Assembly: GCF_009866655.1 (NCBI RefSeq)
Contig: NZ_CP047420.1
Coordinates: forward strand, 3,844,001-3,908,000
DNA: 64,000 bases
Reading direction: 5' to 3'
Source: Rathayibacter sp. VKM Ac-2804
GTDB taxonomy: Bacteria > Actinomycetota > Actinomycetes > Actinomycetales > Microbacteriaceae
Shown here one piece after another: positions 17,262-25,627 of this stretch. Position 1 is the first letter of the stretch; each line of letters begins with the position of its first letter. The translations under genes were made by a program, and so were the position numbers. The notes beneath the pieces were generated by a model. The model ran no database searches. It worked only from the letters and a program-made list of their open reading frames with translations, and was not told the DNA's origin.

Positions 17262-17414
17262 GACGGGTCTCCTCCAGAGATGCGAATCGCCCCGAACCGC
17301 TCGGAGCACCTGCAGTCCACCGCCCGTACCGGTCGGGGAGCGTCCGGATCCGCCGACGCGACCCCCGATCCCTCAACAGCGACCCATCGCGCGCCGGCGA
17401 CGCCCGTTAGGGAA

Positions 17415-17453
17415 GTTAGAGCGTTTTAGGAGATCTGGATAAAACGCTCTAAC
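17415..17453. promoter_or_regulatory. AT-rich perfect inverted repeat (14-bp arms)
   Basis: GTTAGAGCGTTTTA at 17415-17428 is mirrored exactly by TAAAACGCTCTAAC at 17440-17453 around an 11-base spacer. It lies between the MFS gene (stop 17501) and the VOC gene (start 17261), both on the minus strand. It could be a terminator for the former or an operator for the latter; its AT-richness is striking in this GC-rich DNA. Confidence 0.6.
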
Positions 17454-17500
17454 ACTCGAAACAGCGCGCTTCTCCGGCGGAGCGGCATCGACGCCGGCCG

Positions 17501-18940
17501 TCAACGCTGCTGTTCGACCGAGCTCTCTCCCGGCGCGGGCTCGAGGTCGTCCGACGACGGTTCCGGAAGGGCGCCGGCCGCCGGCGGCTCCGCGCGCAGG
17601 TACTGCGCCGAGATCGTGCGGTACGAGCGGGTGAGCATCGCGGCGCCGGCCGCGACCACCATGATCACCCCGCCGATCAGGAAGACGAGCGCGATCCCGC
17701 GGCCGACCCCGTCGCCCAGCAGCCAGCCGTACGCCGCCCGCCCGTCCGCCGACTCCATGTACGGGATCAGCGCGAACTCCGCGATCGGCGCGATCAGGAA
17801 CGCGGTGATCGGCGCCGCCGCCGACTCCAGCGCCGCCGCGAAGCCGAAGACGCGTCCCTGGGTCTCGAACGGCACCACCTTCTGCACGACCGTCTGCTCC
17901 GCCGCCTCCACCGCCGGGATCAGCGTCATGTAGACCCAGATGCCGCCGGCGTAGAGCCACCACCAGTCGCGGAGGGTGAAGACCGCGCCGATCACGCCCA
18001 TCGCCATCACCAGCAGCAGCATCGTCCGGATCGGATTCCGGCCGAGACCGAGCTTCGCGACCAGCAGCCCGCCGATGATGAAGCCGGTCGCGGTCACGCC
18101 GAGCACGACGCCCCACAGCTCCACCGGGAACAACTCGAGACCGTACGGATCCATGAGCGCCAGGTACACGCCGCCGATCAGATTGTTGAAGGTCGAGAAG
18201 ACGATCAGCGCGAACAGCCCGGTCGCCGCACGCACCGCCGTGATGCTCCCCCGCAGATCGATCAGCGGGGCCCGCGAGCCGGCCGCCGCGGGGATCGCCT
18301 CGGCGATCCGCAGGAACAGCAGGTGCACGAGCGCCGCGGCGGAGACCCCGATCGCGATCAGCAACGTCCAGCCCATGCCGAGCAGGCCGATCGAGAGCCC
18401 GCTGAACACGCTCGTCACCACGAAGGCGAGCCCCTGCACCGTGCCGACCAGGCCGTTCGCGTTCGCGTGGCGCTCCACCGGCACCATCAGCGTGACCGTC
18501 GTCGACAGGGCGATGTTCCGCATGTTCTCGATGACCGCGCCGAACAGGACCGTGCCGGAGAAGACCCAGAACCAGGGCCCGCCGAAGTCCAGCAGTGTCG
18601 CCTCCGGCAGCGCGAGGTAGAGGCCGCCGGCGACGCCGAACGACACCAGCGTCACCGCCCCGGCGAACACCATCACCCGGTGCTTCCGGTGGCGGTCCAC
18701 GATCGTGCCGAAGGCCATCGCGAAGACCGCGACGAGCAGCATGTACGCGCCGCCGATGATCCCGGTGGCGAGCACCGACCGCGTCTCGAGGTAGACCCAG
18801 AAGGTCAGCGCGAACCAGAGGAAGCTCGTCGTGACGTTCGCGACGGCGGTGTTCGCGAGGATCCAGCCGAAGGTGCGCAGGCTCGCCGCGCTCGGCTCCG
18901 CGGCGGGTGCGCCGGCGGCGTCGGGGACGGTCGAGGACAT
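17501..18940 (-). CDS. MFS transporter (EntS/DHA3-like efflux type)
   Basis: A 479-residue membrane protein with about twelve hydrophobic segments. The family cytoplasmic loop appears as GTIVDRHRKHRVM after the second pair of helices. GGAGGGAAG before ATG 18940 decides the start; a frame reaching 19000 lacks a comparable site. The C-terminal tail is long, acidic and proline-rich. The layout resembles DHA3 exporters of siderophores or drugs. No substrate can be assigned. Confidence 0.88.
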   Translation of the reverse strand: MSSTVPDAAGAPAAEPSAASLRTFGWILANTAVANVTTSFLWFALTFWVYLETRSVLATGIIGGAYMLLVAVFAMAFGTIVDRHRKHRVMVFAGAVTLVSFGVAGGLYLALPEATLLDFGGPWFWVFSGTVLFGAVIENMRNIALSTTVTLMVPVERHANANGLVGTVQGLAFVVTSVFSGLSIGLLGMGWTLLIAIGVSAAALVHLLFLRIAEAIPAAAGSRAPLIDLRGSITAVRAATGLFALIVFSTFNNLIGGVYLALMDPYGLELFPVELWGVVLGVTATGFIIGGLLVAKLGLGRNPIRTMLLLVMAMGVIGAVFTLRDWWWLYAGGIWVYMTLIPAVEAAEQTVVQKVVPFETQGRVFGFAAALESAAAPITAFLIAPIAEFALIPYMESADGRAAYGWLLGDGVGRGIALVFLIGGVIMVVAAGAAMLTRSYRTISAQYLRAEPPAAGALPEPSSDDLEPAPGESSVEQQR

Positions 18941-19073
18941 GGCTTCCCTCCGCTCGGCGACGGCCTGTCCGGAGTCGTCCCGGACCGCCGTCGCAGCCAC
19001 TGTAGGCCCGCGCCGCCGACCGGTCGAGAGGCGACCGGGAGAGCAACGCGACCTCCCCGCGGACGCCGTCGCG

Positions 19074-19988
19074 TCACTCCGCTCGCGGCAGCGCCACCCC
19101 CATCCGGTAGAACCGGTCCGCCGTCCCCGCGAACACCGCGAGCCGCTCGGGCGGCGAGAGCTGCGCCGTCAGCGCGTCGAACGCCGAGTACAGCTCGGTG
19201 AAGGAGCTGTAGAGCCCGTCCACGGGGAAGTTGCTGCCGAACATCGACCGGTCCGGACCGAAGACCTCCAGAGTCTCGAGGACGAACGGCGCGATCGACT
19301 CCCGGGTCCAGGAGTGGTCGTTGGTGCCGAGCGCCGAGATCTTGACGACGGTGTTCTCCTGCGCGGCGACCGCGGCCAGGCCCGCGCGCCACTCGGCGAC
19401 CGACTCCGGATCGCGCCCGATCGGCATGCCCAGGTGATCGAGCACGATCGCCGTCTCCGGGAAGTCCGCGGCGAGCGCCGCCGCCTCCGCGAGCTGCGAG
19501 GGGAACACCTGCAGATCGAACGAGAGCCCCAGCCCCTGCAGCCGGCCGAAGTTCGCCCGCCAGACCGGATCGCCGAGGACGTCGCCCCGGTCCCGGTGGC
19601 TGTAGACCGGGTCCGGATGCCAGTTCAGGATGTCGCGGACGCCGCGCGTGACCGCGAACGCGGCGTGCTCCTCGAGCAGCCGCGGCGCCTCCTGATCGAG
19701 CAGCGACACGTGCGCGACGTGGACGGTCGGCACCGTGCTCTCCCGGGCGAGCGCGTCGATCCACGCGGTCTCGGCGAGCGCGTCGGCGGCCCCGTTCTCG
19801 ACGTGCACCGAGGCGAGCAGCGTCACGTCGCGGGTGTCCGCGCGGTAGTCGCCGACGCGGTAGGAGCGGCGGAGCGGGCGGTCGTCGCCGTGGTAGCGGA
19901 ACGGCTCGGCGGGTCCCTCCAGCCACGGGTACGAGCGGCGCAGGTCGGTGAGGTGGTGGTGCGCGTCGATGACGACGAGATCAGGCAT
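19074..19988 (-). CDS. Amidohydrolase-family lactonase (fuconolactonase-like)
   Basis: A 304-residue TIM-barrel metal hydrolase. It starts VVIDAHHHL (metal-binding His pair), has LDHLGMP midway and GSNFPVDGL near the end, the pattern of amidohydrolase_2 proteins such as L-fucono-1,5-lactonase and 4-sulfomuconolactone hydrolase. It is the last gene of the second sugar operon and overlaps the preceding reductase gene by 8 bases. It probably opens an aldonolactone produced by one of the dehydrogenases upstream. Confidence 0.85.
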   Translation of the reverse strand: MPDLVVIDAHHHLTDLRRSYPWLEGPAEPFRYHGDDRPLRRSYRVGDYRADTRDVTLLASVHVENGAADALAETAWIDALARESTVPTVHVAHVSLLDQEAPRLLEEHAAFAVTRGVRDILNWHPDPVYSHRDRGDVLGDPVWRANFGRLQGLGLSFDLQVFPSQLAEAAALAADFPETAIVLDHLGMPIGRDPESVAEWRAGLAAVAAQENTVVKISALGTNDHSWTRESIAPFVLETLEVFGPDRSMFGSNFPVDGLYSSFTELYSAFDALTAQLSPPERLAVFAGTADRFYRMGVALPRAE

Positions 19989-20877
19989 GCGGCTCCTCCG
20001 GTCGGCGGGCGAGCCCCGCGAGCGTGCGGTGCACGCCGGTGTGGTCGAGGTCGCCGTCGCCCTCGGCGATCATCCTCTCGAACAGCGCGGTCACCGCGGC
20101 GGTGGTCGGCAGAGCGACGCCCTCCGCGGCGGCGGACTCGGCGATGAAGCGCAGGTCCTTCAGCTGGTTGCGCGCGCTGCCGCCCTCGGCGAAGTCCTCG
20201 TCGAGCCACTTGCGGCTCTTCTGCTCCAGGACCTCGGTGCGCGCCAACCCGCCCTGCAGGAGCTCGACGACAGTGGCCGGGTCGAGACCGGCGCTCCGGG
20301 CGAGCAGCAGCGCCTCCGACACCACGGCGACAGTGCCGGCGACGACGATCTGGTTGCAGAGCTTGGCGGTGGCACCCGCTCCGCTCGGCCCGAGGTGGCG
20401 GACCGTGCGGCCGAGCCGCTCGAAGACGGGGAGCACGCGGGCCACCGGCTCGTCGGCACCGCCGACCATGATGCTGAGCGTCGCGTCGCGGGCGCCGACC
20501 GTTCCCCCGCTGAGCGGGGCGTCGACCACCTGCACACCGTGCTCGGCGGCGAGGCGGCGGGCGAGAGCCGCGACCGCGATCGGCGAGACGGTGCCGTGCA
20601 CGACGAGCACCGGAGCGGCGATCCCCGCCGCGCGCCAGCCCGCGAGCAGGCCGTCCTCGCCCACGAGCAGCGACTCGACCTGCACCAGATCGGGCAGCAC
20701 GGTCAGCACGACGTCGCCGGCCGCCGCCGCGGGGGTCGGCGCGACCACGGCGCCGAGCTCCGCGAAGGGCGCGGCCCGCGACGCCGTCCGGTTCCAGACC
20801 GTCAGCGGCGCGGCCGCGAGCAGGTTGCGCGCCATCGGCGCGCCCATCGGCCCGAGGCCGAGCAGCGAGAGCCTCAT
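19981..20877 (-). CDS. NAD(P)-dependent beta-hydroxyacid dehydrogenase (GarR/3-hydroxyisobutyrate dehydrogenase family)
   Basis: A 298-residue protein with the N-terminal dinucleotide motif LGLGPMGAPMARNL, the substrate segment DAPLSGGTVGA near residue 119 and the catalytic-Lys region GAGATAKLCNQ near residue 167. This family includes tartronate semialdehyde reductase (GarR) and 3-hydroxyisobutyrate dehydrogenase. It overlaps neighbours on both sides. A role in reducing or oxidising a C3-C4 hydroxy acid from sugar-acid breakdown is likely. Confidence 0.88.
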   Translation of the reverse strand: MRLSLLGLGPMGAPMARNLLAAAPLTVWNRTASRAAPFAELGAVVAPTPAAAAGDVVLTVLPDLVQVESLLVGEDGLLAGWRAAGIAAPVLVVHGTVSPIAVAALARRLAAEHGVQVVDAPLSGGTVGARDATLSIMVGGADEPVARVLPVFERLGRTVRHLGPSGAGATAKLCNQIVVAGTVAVVSEALLLARSAGLDPATVVELLQGGLARTEVLEQKSRKWLDEDFAEGGSARNQLKDLRFIAESAAAEGVALPTTAAVTALFERMIAEGDGDLDHTGVHRTLAGLARRPEEPHA

Positions 20878-21815
20878 GCGCCGGACCCCGCGCGCGCCAC
20901 GTCGGCGAGCTCCTGCGGTGCAACGTCGTCGAGGAGCACCCGCGCCTCGAAGCCGAGCAGCTCGCGGGAGCGGGTCAGGTCGAGCCCGACCGCGCGCCCC
21001 TCGAGCCGCCCGCGCGGGACGTCCGGGGCGATCGCGTCGAGCGCGTCCGCGGTGCTCCCGCGCAGATAGGTGAGCGGAGCCGCGACGAGGATCCCCGGCG
21101 CCGGCGGCGTCTCGTGCAGCAGCGCCGCGAGCACGGCCCGCGCCGAGTCGGTGGCGTCGAGATAGCTCCAGCCCTCCGCCGCCTGCCGTCGCGGGTCGGC
21201 CGCCAGCACCGCTCGCAGGTGCGCGCCGAACACGCGGCCGCCGTCCACGGTGATGTCGCGGACCAGCGGGTACCGCAGCCCGGTGAGGCTCAGCCCCCAG
21301 GTCGCGTGCGCCATCCGCGCCGCGTCCTCGGTCGCGAGCTTGGACAGCGAGTACTCGTCCGAGATCCGCGGATCCGCATCCTCGGAGTAGGGGAAGACCG
21401 GCGGCAGCACCTGCTCGGCGCCGAGCGGGTAGCCGTTGGCGTTGATGCTCGAGGCGTAGACGACCTTCGCGACCCCGGCCGCGGCGGCGGCGGCGAACAC
21501 CGCGAAGCTGCCCACCGCGTTCACCCGGTAGGTCTCGACCGCGTCCGCCATGCCCAGCCCGGCGTAGCCGCCGAGGTGCACCACCGCGTCCTGCCCGGCG
21601 ACCGCCTCCGCCAGCACGGCCGGGTCGGTCACGTCGCCGACGATCGAGCGGACGTCCGCGTCCGACGCGACCCGGTCCAGGACGGTGACCACCGCCCCCT
21701 CCGCCAGCAGCGCCCCGACCGTGGGCCGGCCGATCAGGCCGCAGCCGCCCGTCACGAGGACGCAGGCACCGTCGAGCGTGGTCAGCCGCGCCGTCGCGCT
21801 CCGCCGCGCCGTCAC
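20874..21815 (-). CDS. NAD-dependent epimerase/dehydratase family protein (sugar or uronate dehydrogenase-like)
   Basis: A 313-residue extended SDR with TGGCGLIG near residue 22, an ASS motif (VVYASSINANGYP) and YSLSK as catalytic pair. The ASSINANGYP segment recalls uronate dehydrogenases, which oxidise uronates to lactones, and this would fit the lactonase in the same operon. A true epimerase cannot be excluded. GTG 21815 overlaps the permease stop (GTGA). Confidence 0.85.
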   Translation of the reverse strand: MTARRSATARLTTLDGACVLVTGGCGLIGRPTVGALLAEGAVVTVLDRVASDADVRSIVGDVTDPAVLAEAVAGQDAVVHLGGYAGLGMADAVETYRVNAVGSFAVFAAAAAAGVAKVVYASSINANGYPLGAEQVLPPVFPYSEDADPRISDEYSLSKLATEDAARMAHATWGLSLTGLRYPLVRDITVDGGRVFGAHLRAVLAADPRRQAAEGWSYLDATDSARAVLAALLHETPPAPGILVAAPLTYLRGSTADALDAIAPDVPRGRLEGRAVGLDLTRSRELLGFEARVLLDDVAPQELADVARAGSGA

Positions 21816-22861
21816 GCGCGCACCGACGGCGTCGACTCGGTGGGCGGCGCCGCGACGTCCTCGCGCTGCTTCTTCTTTCCCCGCGAGAGCATCGGCCAGC
21901 CCTTGCTGCCCTGGTCGAGGGTGACCGCGATGAGGACGACGAGTCCGGTCACGATCTGCTCGTAGAAGCTCGGCACGTTCAGCAGCACCAGGCCGTTGGT
22001 GAGAGCTCCGAGGATCAGCGCGCCGACCAGGGTGCCCGCGATGCGGCCCTCGCCGCCCATCAGGTTCGCGCCGCCGATCACCGCGGCCGCGATCGCGGTC
22101 AGCTGGTACGGGCTGCCCGCGTCCGGCTGCGCCGCGTTGATCCGGGCGACGATCACGAGGCCGGCCAGCGCCGAGAGACCGCCGGAGATGCAGTACACCG
22201 CGATCTTCACGCGGTGCACCCGCACGCCGGAGAGCCAGGCGGTCTCCTCGCTGCCGCCCACCGCGATCACGTTCTGCCCGAAGACGGTCTTGCGCAGCAG
22301 CAGCCAGGCCGCGATGCCGACGACCGCCACGATCAGCACGACGACGGGCACGCCGCCGACGTAGCTGTTGAGCAGCAGGATGAACTCCTTCGGCACGTCG
22401 TAGACCGGCTTGCCGTTGGTGGCGACGTACGCGCCGCCCTGGAAGACGCTCATCGTGCCGAGCGTCGCGATGAACGGCGGCAGGTTGAGCTTGGTGACGA
22501 GCAGCCCGTTGATCCCGCCGCAGACCAGGCCGAGGACGATGCCCGCGGCCAGCCCGAGCAGCGGCGGCACCCCGCCGTTGACCAGCAGCGACGCGCTGAC
22601 GATGCCGACGAAGCTGGCCATCGCGCCGACCGCGAGGTCGATGCCGCCGGTGATGATGACGAAGGTCAGGCCGATGCCGATGATCGCGTTCACGCTCGCC
22701 GACACCGCGACGTCGCGGAGGTTGCCGAGGGTGAGGAAGTTCGGGTTCAGGACGCCGAGGACGACGAAGAGGACGACCGCGGCGAGGTAGATGCCGAAGG
22801 CCTGGAGGTTGAAGGAGCGGCGGGGCGGCGTGGCGACGCCCCCGGTCTCGGGGGAGGTCAT
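21812..22861 (-). CDS. Sugar ABC transporter permease (RbsC-type)
   Basis: A 349-residue membrane protein with about eight to ten hydrophobic segments and the RbsC-family signature GIDLAVGAMASFVG. A long charged C-terminal tail (GKKKQRED) follows. It overlaps the ATPase gene upstream (ATGA at 22858-22861) and the epimerase gene downstream. It forms the homodimeric channel of a CUT2-type monosaccharide importer. Confidence 0.92.
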   Translation of the reverse strand: MTSPETGGVATPPRRSFNLQAFGIYLAAVVLFVVLGVLNPNFLTLGNLRDVAVSASVNAIIGIGLTFVIITGGIDLAVGAMASFVGIVSASLLVNGGVPPLLGLAAGIVLGLVCGGINGLLVTKLNLPPFIATLGTMSVFQGGAYVATNGKPVYDVPKEFILLLNSYVGGVPVVVLIVAVVGIAAWLLLRKTVFGQNVIAVGGSEETAWLSGVRVHRVKIAVYCISGGLSALAGLVIVARINAAQPDAGSPYQLTAIAAAVIGGANLMGGEGRIAGTLVGALILGALTNGLVLLNVPSFYEQIVTGLVVLIAVTLDQGSKGWPMLSRGKKKQREDVAAPPTESTPSVRA

Positions 22862-24360
22862 GAGATTCCTTTCGCGACGCCCATGGCGTTGGTGACGATG
22901 CTGTGCTCGGTGATGTCGTCGCCGATGTGCTCGGAGACGAAGCGGCCCGCCCTCATGACGAGGACCCGGTCGCTGAGGGAGATGATCTCGGGCAGGTCGC
23001 TCGAGACGACGATCACCGCGTGCCCCTCGGAGGCGAGCTGGTCGATGAGCTCGTAGATCTCGACCTTGCCGCCGACGTCGACGCCCTTGGTCGGCTCGTC
23101 GAAGAGGAAGACGCTCGCGCCGAGCCAGATCCACTTCGCGATCACGATCTTCTGCTGGTTCCCGCCGGAGAACTGGCGCGCGTTCAGCCGGACGTCGGCC
23201 GGGCGCAGCGACATCCGCCGGCCCATCTCCTCCGCCGTCGCGATCTGCCGCTTCGTGCTGATGAACGGACCGAAGCCGTTGAGCTGCCGATCGGAGGTGA
23301 GGGCGACGTTCGCGTAGGCCGGGGTCTGCAGCACGAGTCCCTGGTGCTTGCGGTCCTCCGGGATGAAGGCGATCCCCGCGTCGCGGCTGTCGCGCGGCGA
23401 GCGCACCTTGAGTGTGCGGCCGGCCAGCCGGACCGTGCCCTCGCTGCCCTCGTCGGCGCGGATCAGCGCGCGGAGGAACTCGGTGCGCCCCGAGCCGACC
23501 AGGCCCGCGATGCCGACGACCTCGCCGCGCCGCACCTGGATCGACTCCGGCCCGACGCCGCTCGGGTGCGTGACGCCGGAGGCCTCGAAGTGCACCTCGG
23601 CGTCCGCGGCGACCGGGTGCCGCCGCTCGAAGGAGAGCAGCTCGCGCCCGACCATCCGCCGGACGATGTCCTCGGAGGACGTCTCGGCGATCGGCGCGTC
23701 GTAGGCGGGTCGCCCGTCGCGGAGGACGACGACCGTGTCCGAGACGCTCATCACCTCCGGCATCTTGTGCGAGACGTAGATCACGCCGACGCCCCGCCCG
23801 TGCGCGATCTCACGCACCCGGGTCAGCACGCCCTCGACGTTGTGCTCGAGCATGCTCGTCGTCGGCTCGTCCAGGGCGACGATCTTCGCGCCGAAGGCGA
23901 AGGCCCGCGCGATGGTGAGCGCGTGCCGCTGCGCCGGGCTGAGCCGGCCGACCGGCGTCCGCGCATCCATCGGGAAGCCCATCCGGTGGACGTCCTGGAG
24001 GGCCTGGTCGATGTCTCCCTGAGCGGACGCGCGCTGCGCGCGCGTCCGCCCGAGCAGCAGGTTCTGGGTCACCGTGAGCTGGGGCACGATGGCCGGCTCC
24101 TGGTGCGCGATCCGCACCCCCTCCGCGAGCGCCTGGCGCGAGGTGTACTCCATCCGCCGCACGCCGTCGATGGTGATCGAGCCGCGGTCGGGGCGGAGGG
24201 CGCCGCCGAGGATGTTGAGCAGGGTGCTCTTCCCCGCGCCGTTCTCGCCCGCGAGCGTGCGGATCTCCCCGCGTTCGAGGGTGAAGCTCACGCCGTCCAG
24301 GGCGCGGACGCCCGGGAACGACTTCGCGATGCCGCGGACCTCGAGCAGATGCTCGGCCAT
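22858..24360 (-). CDS. Sugar ABC transporter ATP-binding protein (RbsA-type, two nucleotide-binding domains)
   Basis: A 500-residue protein of two fused ATPase domains. The first has Walker A GENGAGKST and Walker B IVALDEPT; its signature is the degenerate LSPAQRH. The second has the degenerate Walker A GLVGSGRTE, as is normal in this class, with signature FSGGNQQK and Walker B FLFDEPT. It energises import through the neighbouring permease. It lies after the binding-protein gene, separated by a hairpin. Confidence 0.94.
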   Translation of the reverse strand: MAEHLLEVRGIAKSFPGVRALDGVSFTLERGEIRTLAGENGAGKSTLLNILGGALRPDRGSITIDGVRRMEYTSRQALAEGVRIAHQEPAIVPQLTVTQNLLLGRTRAQRASAQGDIDQALQDVHRMGFPMDARTPVGRLSPAQRHALTIARAFAFGAKIVALDEPTTSMLEHNVEGVLTRVREIAHGRGVGVIYVSHKMPEVMSVSDTVVVLRDGRPAYDAPIAETSSEDIVRRMVGRELLSFERRHPVAADAEVHFEASGVTHPSGVGPESIQVRRGEVVGIAGLVGSGRTEFLRALIRADEGSEGTVRLAGRTLKVRSPRDSRDAGIAFIPEDRKHQGLVLQTPAYANVALTSDRQLNGFGPFISTKRQIATAEEMGRRMSLRPADVRLNARQFSGGNQQKIVIAKWIWLGASVFLFDEPTKGVDVGGKVEIYELIDQLASEGHAVIVVSSDLPEIISLSDRVLVMRAGRFVSEHIGDDITEHSIVTNAMGVAKGIS

Positions 24361-24402
24361 GTTCCGTCTTCTTTCCTGATCGAGAGGGGCCTTGCCGGGA
24401 GT

Positions 24403-24434
24403 GCGCTCCGCCGGGGGGGTCTCCGGCGGAGCGC
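24403..24434 (-). terminator. 12-bp hairpin after the RbsB-like gene
   Basis: Arms 24403-24414 and 24423-24434 (GCGCTCCGCCGG and its complement) enclose an 8-nt loop. It lies between the binding-protein stop and the ATPase start, the same position as the hairpin in the first sugar operon. Confidence 0.6.
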
Positions 24435-24450
24435 GGGGGTCAGCCGCGGG

Positions 24451-25518
24451 TCACGGCATCCCGGTCTCGTAGTCGGCGACGTTCTCGCTGTCGATGATGA
24501 AGGCGGGCACGTCGATCCAGGCCGGCACCTCCTCACCGGCGAGGAGCCAGAGCGCGGCGTCCACGCCGGTCGCACCCTCCGTCGTCGGCAGCTCGCTGAC
24601 GGTGGCGGTGTAGTCGCCGGCCAGGATCTGCTTCTTCGCCTGCGGGATGCCGTCGGTGCCGACGAGGATCACCTTCCCGGTGAGGCCCTTCGCGTCGATG
24701 GCGGCCTGCACGCCGAGCGCCATGCCGTCGTTCTGCGAGTAGAAGGCCTTGATGTCGGGGTTCGCCGTGAGCATCGTGGTCGCGATCTCCTGCGCCTTGG
24801 TCTGGTCCCACGAGGCGGTCTGCGAGGCGACGAGCTCGAGGTTCTCGTGCTTCGCGAGCGCGGCCGTGAAGCCGTCGCCGCGGTTGATCGCGTTGGAGGA
24901 GCCGGGGTCGCCCTCGATCATCGCGACCTGGCCGCCGTCCGGCAGCAGGTCCGCGATGTAGTCGGCGGCCGTGGCGCCGATGGTGGTCGCGTCGGGGCCG
25001 ACGTAGACGACACCGGGGACGTCGCTCTTCGCGTCGTTCAGCACGACGGCCGGGATGCCGTCGGCGAGGGCGGACTCGAAGACCGAGTCGAGGCCGGTCG
25101 CCGAGATGGGCGAGGCGAGGATCGCGGTACAGCCCTGGTTCATCGCGCTCTTGGCCTTGTCGAGCTGCTCGGTGATCGAGGACTCGTCCGTGACGTCGAA
25201 GGTCTGGTAGTCGACGCCGAGCTCCTTCGCGCGGTTCTCGAAGCCGTCGCGCTCGTAGCCCCAGAACTCGTTCGAGAGGGTGCGGGTGATGTAGCAGAGC
25301 TTGGCGCCGTCGGGCACGGCCGGGTCGCCGAGCGAGGAGGTGACTTCGTCGACCGGGGTCTGCGCGGAGGAGTCGACGAGCGACACGATGTCGGCGCCGG
25401 AGCCGCCGGCGGCGGCACCTCCGCCGTCGCCGTCGGGCGAGGCCGAGCAGCCGACGAGGAGCGTCAGGGAGGCGAGCCCGGCGAGGGCGGCGCCGGTGGC
25501 GCGGGTGGGGAAGGACAT
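24451..25518 (-). CDS. Sugar ABC transporter substrate-binding lipoprotein (RbsB-like)
   Basis: A 355-residue binding protein with a lipoprotein signal ending LLVGC (Cys24), an acidic Gly-rich linker and the periplasmic-binding-protein-1 fold. Motifs include ILASPISATGLDSVFESA, NDGMALGVQAAI and GTDGIPQAKK. It should be anchored outside the membrane and deliver a monosaccharide or sugar acid to the RbsC/RbsA pair downstream. The ligand is unknown. Confidence 0.92.
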   Translation of the reverse strand: MSFPTRATGAALAGLASLTLLVGCSASPDGDGGGAAAGGSGADIVSLVDSSAQTPVDEVTSSLGDPAVPDGAKLCYITRTLSNEFWGYERDGFENRAKELGVDYQTFDVTDESSITEQLDKAKSAMNQGCTAILASPISATGLDSVFESALADGIPAVVLNDAKSDVPGVVYVGPDATTIGATAADYIADLLPDGGQVAMIEGDPGSSNAINRGDGFTAALAKHENLELVASQTASWDQTKAQEIATTMLTANPDIKAFYSQNDGMALGVQAAIDAKGLTGKVILVGTDGIPQAKKQILAGDYTATVSELPTTEGATGVDAALWLLAGEEVPAWIDVPAFIIDSENVADYETGMP

Positions 25519-25627
25519 GGGAGGGGGCCTTTCGTCATCGGAAGGTGGGGCGGGGTCGTGCGGGGTCGCGGATCGCGAGGGTGGTGCGGAGGCGGGCCGG
25601 GCGGAGGACGCGCCCGGCCCGAGGGGG

